Source of the DNA: Stenotrophomonas sp.
GTDB lineage: Bacteria; Pseudomonadota; Gammaproteobacteria; Xanthomonadales; Xanthomonadaceae
Direction of reading: 5' to 3'
DNA length: 7,987 nt
NCBI GenBank assembly: GCA_003248565.1
Contig: QFOV01000147.1
Span: 1-7,987 of the forward strand
Shown piece by piece: positions 1-5,625 of the stretch; positions within the stretch are counted from its first letter, which is position 1; each line of letters starts with the position of its first letter. A model generated the notes under the pieces. It was not told the DNA's origin and ran no database searches. It was given only the letters and a program-made list of their open reading frames with translations. A program made the translations under genes and the position numbers.

Positions 1-729
1 TACTCCACCTTCCTGCAGCGCGCCTACGACCAGCTGGTGCATGACGTCGCCACCCAGGACCTGGACGTGCTGTTCGCCATCGACCGCGCCGGCGTTGTCG
101 GCCCGGACGGCGCCACCCACGCAGGCAACCTCGACTTGAGCTACCTGCGCTGCGTGCCCAACATGGTGGTGATGGCACCGGGCGATGAAGCCGAATGCCG
201 CCAGATGCTGAGCACCGGCCTGCAGTACAAGGGCCCGGCTGCGGTGCGCTACCCGCGTGGCACCGGCCCCGGCGCTGCCGTTGGCACCGATCTGTCCACG
301 CTGGAAATCGGCAAGGCGCAGCTGCGCGTGCAAGGCAGCCGCATCGCCATCCTTGCCTTCGGCGCGGCCGTGCCAGCGGCTGAGCATGTCGGCCGCGAGC
401 TGGGCCTGAGCGTGGTCAACATGCGTTTCATCAAGCCGCTGGACAAGGCGATGCTGCTGGAACTGGCGCGCACGCACGACGGCTTTGTCACCGTTGAAGA
501 CAACGTGGTTGCCGGCGGCGCTGGTTCGGGCGTCTCCGAACTGCTCAACGCCGAAGCCGTGCTGATGCCGATGCTGCACCTCGGCCTGCCCGACAGCTAC
601 CAGCACCACGCCAGCCGCGAAGACCTGCTGGCCGAGGCCGGGATTGATGCAGCAGGTATTCGCGCCGCCATCCTGAAGCGCTGGCCGAGGCTGCAGGACA
701 GCACGGCACCGTTGAGTGCGGCGAGCTGA
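1..729 (+). CDS. dxs: 1-deoxy-D-xylulose-5-phosphate synthase, C-terminal part (5' truncated by window)
   Basis: This is the thiamine-diphosphate enzyme that condenses pyruvate with glyceraldehyde 3-phosphate to DXP, the first step of the cytosolic MEP isoprenoid pathway, which also feeds thiamine and pyridoxal synthesis. The reading frame is open from base 1 and gives 242 residues, about 40% of the usual 620-640. It starts inside the transketolase pyrimidine-binding domain: FAIDRAGVVGPDGATHAG (residues 24-41), with the DGxTHxG signature, is very typical of Dxs. The transketolase C-terminal domain follows from about residue 115 (SRIAILAFG, then FVTVEDNVVAGGAGSGV), and the end GLPDSYQHHASREDLLAEAG fits the family C-terminus. 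Codon use is strongly GC-ending: only 1 of the first 20 codons ends in A or T. A strong intrinsic terminator follows 27 bases after the stop, so dxs ends its transcription unit. Nothing suggests damage. The N-terminal part lies outside the window. Confidence 0.97.
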   Translation, partial: YSTFLQRAYDQLVHDVATQDLDVLFAIDRAGVVGPDGATHAGNLDLSYLRCVPNMVVMAPGDEAECRQMLSTGLQYKGPAAVRYPRGTGPGAAVGTDLSTLEIGKAQLRVQGSRIAILAFGAAVPAAEHVGRELGLSVVNMRFIKPLDKAMLLELARTHDGFVTVEDNVVAGGAGSGVSELLNAEAVLMPMLHLGLPDSYQHHASREDLLAEAGIDAAGIRAAILKRWPRLQDSTAPLSAAS

Positions 730-756
730 GCTGGACTCCGATTAGTGAGTATCCCG

Positions 757-793
757 AAATCCGATGCCAGTCCCCTGGCATCGGATTTTTCTT
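757..793 (+). terminator. Intrinsic terminator of dxs
   Basis: The arms 757-770 and 775-788 form a perfect 14-bp stem around a 4-base loop (TCCC). A T-run begins inside the right arm and continues to 790, followed by CTTT. Because the left arm begins AAA, the hairpin could work in both directions, but the T-run is best placed for plus-strand transcription from dxs. Confidence 0.93.
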
Positions 794-796
794 TGT

Positions 797-889
797 GGGG
801 GCGGCGTAAGCCGCGAAGCAAAAGCACCATCCGGCGATGCGAAAACTGGCTGCTCGAGCTATCCCAGCTTCGGGGCTTACGCCGCTCCC
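797..889. repeat. REP-like inverted dimer, GCGGCGTAAGCCGC type
   Basis: Left arm 797-819 and right arm 867-889 are inverted copies of a 23-base unit matching at 21 of 23 positions. They are separated by 47 bases. The left copy contains its own small hairpin: GCGGC, loop GTAA, GCCGC. This arrangement, two hairpin-forming units head to head outside a gene, fits a bacterial REP/BIME element. I infer the family from its form; the copy number in the genome cannot be seen here. Confidence 0.7.
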
Positions 890-905
890 TTAAACCAGCA
901 ACACC

Positions 906-1005
906 GTAGCCCGGGTAAGCGCAGCGCACCCGGGAAAGTCATTCTCCAGCGGCCGCTTAGATCACCGCGAACAGCCCCGGGTGCGCTCCCGCTTACCCGG
1001 GCTAC
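906..1005. repeat. GTAG-type REP inverted dimer, CCCGGGT subfamily
   Basis: Arm 906-934 begins GTAG followed by CCCGGGTAAGCG and ends ACCCGGG. Arm 976-1005 is its inverted copy with one extra base and one substitution. Each arm can fold on its own through CCCGGGT/ACCCGGG. The 41-base spacer (935-975) shows no gene. The terminal GTAG is the tetranucleotide of the Stenotrophomonas SMAG/GTAG-REP families, whose spread is attributed to REP-associated tyrosine transposases (RAYT). No such transposase is present in this window. Confidence 0.8.
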
Positions 1006-1007
1006 TT

Positions 1008-1025
1008 GGACTGTACCCACAGTCC
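1008..1025. repeat. Small perfect hairpin downstream of the TraB/GumN-like gene
   Basis: GGACTGT (1008-1014), loop ACCC and ACAGTCC (1019-1025) form a perfect 7-bp stem-loop, 37 bases beyond the minus-strand stop at 1063. It has no T-run, so it is not a classical terminator. It may cap the 3' end of that mRNA or simply belong to the repeat cluster. Confidence 0.5.
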
Positions 1026-1062
1026 TTGCATCAGCTCCGCGCTGTCACCTCAGCACTGCTTT

Positions 1063-2085
1063 TCAGGGCGACTCAACCTCATACCCACGCGCCCGCAGCG
1101 CTGCCAGATAGCCATCGGCCTCCAGCAACCGATCCACCGGCAACATCGCAAACGTTTCTTCATTGCGCTGCACGGCAGTCTCCGCAATCGACAACCAATG
1201 CTGGCGCACACCCGCCTTCAGATCACCGAAACCGCGATTGCGCACGAAGCCCGACTGCGTGATCGCCTGCATGCAGGCCGCACCCGCGTCCTCATACGGT
1301 GAGCGCCGCAACGCCTCCACATCGCCCATTGCCCAGGCATTCGCACGCTCGACCAAGGTCGGCAGATCGTTCTCAACCAAGTCCACGGTCCGTTCGAGGC
1401 ACACTGCATCATCCATGCCACCCTCGCGGAACTCGCGGACCGCGGCCTTCGGGTCCTCGATCTTGATCTTCCAGCTCGTTGAGGTAGGCGTGATACCCGC
1501 CGCCTTCGCGGCAGCCTCCACCACCGGCCAGACCACCGGCTTCTGACCGAGGCCGATGGATTTCATCGCCGCCGCCTGCAACTCACCGGCCGCGAACATC
1601 GGCCGTTTGCGCTCGACCCCGCCGTCGCGCGGCAGGTAACGTTGTTTCACCGCACGCCAGCGCGCATACAGTGGCGGCGCCAGCACATCGGCCAGCTCCG
1701 CGCCGTCTTCGTTGCGCATCACCTTCCAGACCGATGGCGCCAACGCCAGCTTGCCAAAGAAGCCCACGTCGGCATCAAACACCACGCCAGGTGACAGCAA
1801 CACCTGCCCCGAGCGCGCGATCACCGCTCGTACCTCATCGGCCCGCCAATCAATCTGGTTGGGCAAGGGCGACACCGTGCCCAGGATCCAAAGCACATGC
1901 CCGTCCTTGCTGACCCGCCACAAGCCAGGCCCGGGCTGCACGCCATGGACGACGACCGCCTCCATATCGCGGATCGGTGCAGCTCCCGCGTCCGCAGGTA
2001 CTTCCATCACTTCGTGCGCCGAAACCCCTCCCGCAAGCAAGCACATCAACAGACAGCAACCACGCAAGCCCTGCACTACCGACAT
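1063..2085 (-). CDS. Exported TraB/GumN-like protein, probable non-catalytic member
   Basis: The product is 340 residues. It starts with a Sec signal peptide (about residues 1-23, hydrophobic CCLLMCLLAGG, cleavage likely after VSA), so it is expected in the periplasm. LWRV (55-58) and LWILGTVSPLP (65-75) mark the TraB/GumN (PF01963-like) N-terminal strand-loop. Active family members carry GxxH there, a proposed metal ligand; here it reads GTVS, with Ser72 in place of His. The next strand ends VLLSPG (95-100), where active members usually carry a Glu. The C-terminal segment RNEETFAMLPVDRLLEADG (307-325) matches the family's closing domain but lacks the usual GH near the end. Length is normal for the family. 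I chose the ATG at 2085 because it has a ribosome site (AGGGAAG, 2098-2092, 6 bases away) and begins directly with the signal peptide. The frame stays open upstream to 2244, but that part translates the SMAG repeat. Role unknown; Xanthomonas GumN lies in the xanthan cluster, but no gum gene is visible here. Confidence 0.85.
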   Translation of the reverse strand: MSVVQGLRGCCLLMCLLAGGVSAHEVMEVPADAGAAPIRDMEAVVVHGVQPGPGLWRVSKDGHVLWILGTVSPLPNQIDWRADEVRAVIARSGQVLLSPGVVFDADVGFFGKLALAPSVWKVMRNEDGAELADVLAPPLYARWRAVKQRYLPRDGGVERKRPMFAAGELQAAAMKSIGLGQKPVVWPVVEAAAKAAGITPTSTSWKIKIEDPKAAVREFREGGMDDAVCLERTVDLVENDLPTLVERANAWAMGDVEALRRSPYEDAGAACMQAITQSGFVRNRGFGDLKAGVRQHWLSIAETAVQRNEETFAMLPVDRLLEADGYLAALRARGYEVESP

Positions 2086-2146
2086 ACCTGTCTTCCCTGG
2101 GACGACCTGGATGGCGACATTAGCCATTTCGTTGCATCTATGCGTT

Positions 2147-2159
2147 AGAACATCGTTCT
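2147..2159. promoter_or_regulatory. Small inverted repeat upstream of the TraB/GumN-like gene
   Basis: AGAAC (2147-2151), spacer ATC and GTTCT (2155-2159) form a perfect 5-bp dyad in the 103-base leader between the gene start (2085) and the SMAG dimer. I saw no convincing -35/-10 pair here. A regulator-binding role is only a suggestion. Confidence 0.2.
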
Positions 2160-2188
2160 TCAAGTGCAATAAATTGCCAGCCAACCAT

Positions 2189-2257
2189 GTAGTGCCGAGC
2201 CATGCTCGGCAGAGGCTTTCCCGGGAATGCCCCTTGCCGAGCATGGCTCGGCACTAC
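2189..2257. repeat. SMAG (GTAG-REP) inverted dimer
   Basis: The unit at 2189-2211 and its reverse complement at 2235-2257 match at all 23 positions, with a 23-base spacer. Each unit begins (outer end) with GTAG and folds alone through TGCCGAGC / GCTCGGCA with a 3-base loop. This is the form of the SMAG palindromes known from Stenotrophomonas maltophilia. It lies 5 bases past the stop of the MBL hydrolase and 103 bases before the start of the TraB/GumN-like gene, both on the minus strand. In a joint transcript it would form a strong double hairpin between the two messages. Confidence 0.93.
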
Positions 2258-2262
2258 CTTGC

Positions 2263-3036
2263 TCAGAACTCGAGCACCTCACCATCAGCTGGAACCCGCA
2301 GGCGATCCGCCAACCCTGCGTCCCGCGCAGCCAGCAGCAACGCCTGCCGACTCACCGGGCAATGGCTCAACGCCTCCAGATGGTTGGCAACAACAACGCC
2401 GTCGGCAATGCGCGTAAACGCCAGCGCTTCATCCAGCCCCATGATGATCTCGCCGCCAAGATCAAAGCGCGCGCCGCCGGCAGGGACCACGCAGACATCC
2501 GGTTGCTGCCTGCGCACGAAATCTTCGATGGCAGGGGTAAGCACGGTGTCGCCAGACAGATACAGACGGGGCTCGCCGGGGATCTCAATCAGATAGCCCA
2601 CACCATGCTCCATGAAGCGCCCGATCACACCGCGGCCATGCGTACAGCGCACAGTACGAATGCTTCCGCCCAGAAAAGGACTGGCGAGCTCATGCGCCTC
2701 GGGCAAGATCTGCACGTTCAAGCCGCGCGCCGCCAGATGTACGGCGTCGTGCGGCGTGCAGATCACCGGAATTCCCCGCTCACGTAGCCAGCGCTTGCCA
2801 GCACGGTCCAGGTGATCGAAGTGACCTTTCTGGCAGTGGGTAATCAAACAGTGGGTGACCGACTGCAGCGCCTGCTCGGCTTCCGCTGGCAGATGCACCA
2901 GCGGGTTGGGCTGCAAACCGGCAAGCAGGCGCAGCGGCGGCAACACCGCCCTGTCGGCCAGCATCGGATCGACCAGGATTCGATGCGGGCCGATTTCGAC
3001 AATGATCGTGGCATTGCGGAGCTGCTGGATTTTCAT
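2263..3036 (-). CDS. MBL-fold metal-dependent hydrolase (UlaG-like, COG2220 type)
   Basis: The 257-residue product has the metallo-beta-lactamase fold signatures in order: strand start MKIQQLRNATIIVEIG (1-16), LVDPML (21-26), metal motif THCQKGHFDHLD (66-77), CTHGRG (131-136), SGDT (161-164), PAGGARFDLGGEIIMG (185-200) and ANHLEALSHC (217-226). His72-Asp74-His75, His133, Asp163 and His219 or His225 are the likely metal ligands. In the usual motif HxHxDH the first two His are two residues apart; here His67 and His72 are five apart, which I believe is a subfamily trait. No signal peptide is present, so it is cytoplasmic. The substrate is unknown; relatives include lactonases and general hydrolases. 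The start at 3036 was chosen because the family begins MKI-QLRNAT; the longer frame to 3114 would run into the control region. No clear Shine-Dalgarno is visible. It is divergent from an AraC-type regulator 90 bases away, which probably controls it. Confidence 0.9.
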   Translation of the reverse strand: MKIQQLRNATIIVEIGPHRILVDPMLADRAVLPPLRLLAGLQPNPLVHLPAEAEQALQSVTHCLITHCQKGHFDHLDRAGKRWLRERGIPVICTPHDAVHLAARGLNVQILPEAHELASPFLGGSIRTVRCTHGRGVIGRFMEHGVGYLIEIPGEPRLYLSGDTVLTPAIEDFVRRQQPDVCVVPAGGARFDLGGEIIMGLDEALAFTRIADGVVVANHLEALSHCPVSRQALLLAARDAGLADRLRVPADGEVLEF

Positions 3037-3126
3037 GGCTTGGCCGATAGAAAGAGGGCCCCATGGTGAGCCGACGGCGCCTGTTCGATAATGGCAGGAA
3101 AAGCCATATCCCATTCAATTCCGGCC
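3037..3126. promoter_or_regulatory. Divergent control region between MBL hydrolase and AraC-type regulator
   Basis: These 90 bases separate two head-to-head starts and must hold both promoters. On the plus strand GATAAT (3087-3092) is a good -10 candidate. It would put the transcript start near 3099 and favours the regulator start at 3127 over the ATG at 3091. Its -35 (TGGTGA, 3064-3069) is poor. On the minus strand TTGAAT (3119-3114) and CATTAT (3094-3089) could be a -35/-10 pair for the hydrolase, but with a long 19-base spacer. The two candidate promoters overlap, which would allow joint control. No clear operator palindrome was found. Confidence 0.4.
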
Positions 3127-4095
3127 ATGCCAAAGACCTGCCAGATCGGCCTCCTGCTCTATCCCGGCTGCATGCCTGCCGGCCTGCTTGGTTTTGCCGA
3201 CCTGCTGCACGCAACCAATCGCCGCACAGGACAGCCACTGTTCCAAACCCGCTTCGTCGGTTTGAAAGCCGGCCCAGTCAACTGCAGCCAAGGCCTGGAA
3301 ATGCAGGCCCACGGCAGCGTCGATGACCCGCTACTCGATGCCGTGCTCGTCCCCGGGTTCTGGGCCGAATCCGCAGCCGAGGTGGAAGCCACGCTGCAGA
3401 ACAACGCCGCACTGATACGGGCGCTTGCGCGGCTCCCCAAGCGCTCGCGGCTGTGGAGCTACTGCGTAGGCGTCAGCCTCGCTGCAGCCAGTGGGCGGCT
3501 GGACAGGCAAGCAGCCACCGCCACCTGGTGGCTGCTCGACACGCTGCGCCAGCGCCATCCGAAGATACGCTGGCAGGCAGAGAGCACCTGCATCCATGCA
3601 ACGCGACACGCCACCGCAAGTGGCGTCAGCGGCTACCTGCCGATTGCGCAGCATCTGATCGAACAGACAGTCAGCCCCGCCATCCTGCAGGATCTGGTCA
3701 CGCTGATGGTGCTGCCAAGGCCGGCGCAGACCCACGATGCCTTCCAGGCGCTGAGCCTCATCCAGCAATCCAGCACCTTGCTGCGCAAGCTGCATGCGTC
3801 GGTTGAAGCATTGCCTGCAGATCAGCTGACCATGGACAGGCTTGCAGAACTACTGGGTATGTCCAGCCGCACACTTGCGCGCAAGGTGAAGGATCAGACT
3901 GGCTGCGCCGCCGCAACGTACTCGCGCCGCATCAAGCTCGCCCAGGTCGCCGAGCGCCTGACGCTCACCTCCGCACCACTCTCAGCAATCAGCAACGAAC
4001 TTGGCTTCAGCAGCGACTCGAACCTGCAGCGCATGTTCAAGGAGCTGACCCGGCTCACGCCCATGCAGTATCGGCAGCGATTCTCGCGTCAGTGA
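3127..4095 (+). CDS. GlxA-family transcriptional regulator (DJ-1/PfpI domain + AraC HTH)
   Basis: The 322-residue protein has two parts. Residues 4-190 form a DJ-1/PfpI (class I glutamine amidotransferase-like) domain: QIGLLLYPGCMPAGLLGFADLL (6-27), VLVPGFW (73-79) and the elbow SYCVGVSLAAASGRLD (111-126) with Cys113 followed by ATATWW, as in GlxA proteins. Residues 225-320 are the AraC/XylS DNA-binding domain with two HTH units: LTMDRLAELLGMSSRTLARK (234-253) and PLSAISNELGFSSDSNLQRM (284-303), closed by the typical LTPMQYRQRF. Such proteins usually activate nearby genes in response to a small molecule sensed by the N-terminal domain. The divergent MBL hydrolase is the obvious target. An ATG at 3091 is also in frame, but the candidate -10 at 3087-3092 overlaps it and the domain begins right after 3127. 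Neither start has a strong Shine-Dalgarno. The effector is unknown. Confidence 0.92.
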   Translation: MPKTCQIGLLLYPGCMPAGLLGFADLLHATNRRTGQPLFQTRFVGLKAGPVNCSQGLEMQAHGSVDDPLLDAVLVPGFWAESAAEVEATLQNNAALIRALARLPKRSRLWSYCVGVSLAAASGRLDRQAATATWWLLDTLRQRHPKIRWQAESTCIHATRHATASGVSGYLPIAQHLIEQTVSPAILQDLVTLMVLPRPAQTHDAFQALSLIQQSSTLLRKLHASVEALPADQLTMDRLAELLGMSSRTLARKVKDQTGCAAATYSRRIKLAQVAERLTLTSAPLSAISNELGFSSDSNLQRMFKELTRLTPMQYRQRFSRQ

Positions 4096-4102
4096 TGCCA
4101 AC

Positions 4103-4126
4103 GAGCCGAGCGTGGCTCGGCACTAC
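4103..4126. repeat. Single SMAG (GTAG-REP) unit
   Basis: GCCGAGC (4105-4111), loop GTG and GCTCGGC (4115-4121) form a 7-bp hairpin; the right flank ends CACTAC, the complement of the GTAGTG end. It is the same family as the dimer at 2189-2257, with one change in the loop and a diverged foot. It begins 7 bases past the regulator's stop, so it will form the 3' end structure of that mRNA. Confidence 0.85.
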
Positions 4127-4226
4127 ATCGCATCGCGCATGACGGATGTTCTGCTCATCCTGTTGGTCGTTGGCGCAAGACACAGGCGACCGTCAACGAG
4201 CAATCCGAACCCAACACGCAGCCCTC

Positions 4227-4496
4227 TTACTTCGTGCCGGCCGCGTTGTCGCGCCGGAACAGCTCCCACTCTTCGATCTGGGTGCCATCAGCCAGATGGC
4301 AGATGCCGTACTCACCGCCCTCGCTGTTCTTCTTGATCTCGACCTTGCCGCCCTTCTTCACGCAGTGCTCGGATGCAGGATTGGCCATGCCCACACGCGG
4401 CTGCGTAGCCTCCGTCTTCGCGTCATCTTTCGGCGCGCAGCCAGCGGCCGCAGCAGACAGCAGCAATGCAGAGGTACAAAGAACAATGGATTTCAT
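4227..4496 (-). CDS. DUF333-domain lipoprotein
   Basis: The 89-residue precursor has a lipoprotein signal peptide: Lys2, hydrophobic residues 4-18 and a lipobox AAGC with the lipidated Cys at 20. Ala at +2 predicts sorting to the outer membrane. After a short charged linker (21-36) comes a DUF333 domain: MANPASEHC (37-45), GGKVEI (49-54), GGEYGICHLADG (60-71) and EEWELF (75-80), with Cys45 and Cys66 likely to pair. DUF333 proteins are small and sometimes labelled putative hemolysin, but their role is not established. The ATG at 4496 is backed by GGAGAG (4509-4504), 7 bases upstream. Longer reading to 4610 is not needed. It converges on the AraC-type regulator (131 bases between the stops) and is divergent from the 102-aa gene. 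Confidence 0.9.
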   Translation of the reverse strand: MKSIVLCTSALLLSAAAAGCAPKDDAKTEATQPRVGMANPASEHCVKKGGKVEIKKNSEGGEYGICHLADGTQIEEWELFRRDNAAGTK

Positions 4497-4513
4497 GGGT
4501 GCTCTCCAGGGCG

Positions 4514-4533
4514 GCTGCCGTATTCTCGGCAGC
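4514..4533 (-). promoter_or_regulatory. Leader hairpin beside the lipoprotein's ribosome site
   Basis: GCTGCCG and CGGCAGC form a perfect 7-bp stem with a 6-base loop, ending 4 bases before the GGAGAG ribosome site of the DUF333 lipoprotein. If the transcript starts upstream, the hairpin sits in its 5' leader. Further upstream 4603-4613 and 4633-4643 form another inverted repeat (10 of 11 paired). Function is inferred only from position. Confidence 0.3.
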
Positions 4534-4706
4534 AGACCAGCAAAAAATTGTGATGACGCTGCGGCCTCGCCACCAAACCGCGCGGGCGCCACATTCAGAG
4601 CTTCTCGCAAAAGCGTTGCACGCGCGTTTCGGCTCTTGCGAGACCGCCAGAGCCTTGGGTTGCCAGACTGGTCCCTGCTCCAACGGTCCGCCTACACATC
4701 AACGCC

Positions 4707-4735
4707 ACCGGCAGGATTGCGCGTTACCTGCCGGT
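4707..4735. promoter_or_regulatory. Inverted repeat (candidate operator) upstream of the 102-aa gene
   Basis: ACCGGCAGG (4707-4715) and CCTGCCGGT (4727-4735) form a perfect 9-bp dyad with an 11-base spacer. It abuts the candidate -35 at 4736. A related half, GGCAGCCGGT, recurs at 4749-4758 between the -35 and the -10. The position fits a binding site for a dimeric regulator; there is no T-run to make it a terminator. Confidence 0.35.
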
Positions 4736-4763
4736 TTGAATCCCATCTGGCAGCCGGTAAAAT
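4736..4763 (+). promoter_or_regulatory. Candidate sigma-70 promoter of the 102-aa gene
   Basis: TTGAAT (4736-4741) and TAAAAT (4758-4763; 5 of 6 to consensus) are separated by 16 bases. They would give a start point near 4770, just before the AAGGAG ribosome site at 4777-4782. Confidence 0.45.
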
Positions 4764-4788
4764 CCGCCCTTTGGCGAAGGAGCAGAAC

Positions 4789-5097
4789 ATGCCCAAAGAC
4801 ACGCTGCTTCACGACATGCTGACCACCTTGGACAGGCTCATCACCGTCTTCTCCTCAGCCACCCCGGATGAAAAAGCCTGGCGCGAGGCGATCATCGAGA
4901 TGCGCGAGATCCGCGCCTCATTGCCCGCATCTCCAATGCTGGAGAGATTCGTGGGCAAGCGCATCAGGCAGTCTCTCGATATCCGCGGCTTGAGCCTCAC
5001 CAACGGTCCGGCCACGCGAGCGCTCCTCGGCCCTACCATCGTGACCAACCTGACGCTGGCCAGGCAAGTGCTGGAAGGCTACCTGGGCAAGCGCTGA
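4789..5097 (+). CDS. Hypothetical protein, 102 aa
   Basis: I do not recognise the family. The start is well supported: AAGGAG (4777-4782) lies 6 bases before the ATG, and a promoter candidate lies just upstream. The product is soluble-looking, with no signal peptide or membrane span. Residues 1-45 (LLHDMLTTLDRLITVF, then EKAWREAIIEMREIRASL) are predicted mostly helical with regular heptad-like hydrophobics. The second half contains SLDIRGLSL (62-70), TNGPATRALLGPTIVTNL (71-88) and a final helix to LEGYLGKR. Codon use fits the GC-rich chromosome. It is a single-gene unit between the divergent lipoprotein and the DUF1653 gene. A small helical regulator or complex subunit is possible, but nothing in the sequence shows it. 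Confidence 0.8.
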   Translation: MPKDTLLHDMLTTLDRLITVFSSATPDEKAWREAIIEMREIRASLPASPMLERFVGKRIRQSLDIRGLSLTNGPATRALLGPTIVTNLTLARQVLEGYLGKR

Positions 5098-5340
5098 GGA
5101 TAGACGCGAGTTGTTATTCACTCTTGGCGGCCCTTGATATGATCGCAAATCAGCCACCGGTGTACATCACGGTATCAAGGCGACGCTTCTACCGTTCTTC
5201 GGGGCGTGATTGGATCAAGCGAACTTGAACCGATAGGCGCGTACCGTCATCGATCGAAGCTGACCCCATCTGCAGTCCGCAGGGCAAGCCTTTCTTCCAG
5301 CTGCTACGATCCGCCGCCCCACCCGACGGAGAAACCATCA

Positions 5341-5571
5341 ATGTCCGACCTACCGCCTCTTCCCAGTCTCAAAGTTGGACGCTACCGCCATTTCAAAGGC
5401 GGCGAATACGAAGTCATCGGCCTCGCCCGAAGCAGCGAAACATTGGAAGCCCTGGTCCTCTACAAGCCCTTGTACGGCGACCTGGGCGTATGGGCCCGAC
5501 CCTATGCGATGTTCGTGGAACAGGTGACTGTCGAAGGTGTGTCCCAGCCAAGGTTTGCCTACCAAGGCTGA
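5341..5571 (+). CDS. DUF1653 domain protein
   Basis: The 76-residue product is essentially one DUF1653 (PF07866-like) domain: GRYRHFKGGEYEVIGLAR (13-30), SETLEALVLYKPLYGD (32-47), WARPYAMFVEQV (51-62). These beta-rich residues are highly conserved in the family. The function of DUF1653 is not known; it is cytoplasmic and small, with no catalytic motif I can name. GGAGA (5328-5332) lies 8 bases before the ATG and decides the start; upstream in-frame sequence has no domain character. It converges on the 46-aa gene, with 54 bases between the stops and no clear terminator in that gap. Confidence 0.92.
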   Translation: MSDLPPLPSLKVGRYRHFKGGEYEVIGLARSSETLEALVLYKPLYGDLGVWARPYAMFVEQVTVEGVSQPRFAYQG

Positions 5572-5625
5572 TACCTGCGCAGCAGACGCCAGCAGCACCC
5601 TCACCGCCGCAGCCAGCTGATGGCC

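Noticed and set aside
764..1111. A plus-strand open frame of 115 codons after dxs
   Set aside because: It starts inside the dxs terminator and runs through two repeat dimers; the translation is low-complexity.
2086..2244. A longer start for the TraB/GumN-like gene at 2244 (53 extra residues)
   Set aside because: The extra part translates the right arm and spacer of the SMAG dimer, puts the signal peptide in the middle of the protein, and the ATG at 2085 has its own ribosome site.
1712..2596. A 294-codon plus-strand open frame
   Set aside because: It lies antisense to the TraB/GumN-like and MBL genes; its product is rich in Ser/Pro/Thr with no domain, as expected for a shadow frame in GC-rich DNA.
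4727..4758. GGTTTGAATCCC resembling a tRNA T-loop
   Set aside because: The flanking bases do not form the 5-bp T-stem and no anticodon arm or acceptor stem surrounds it.
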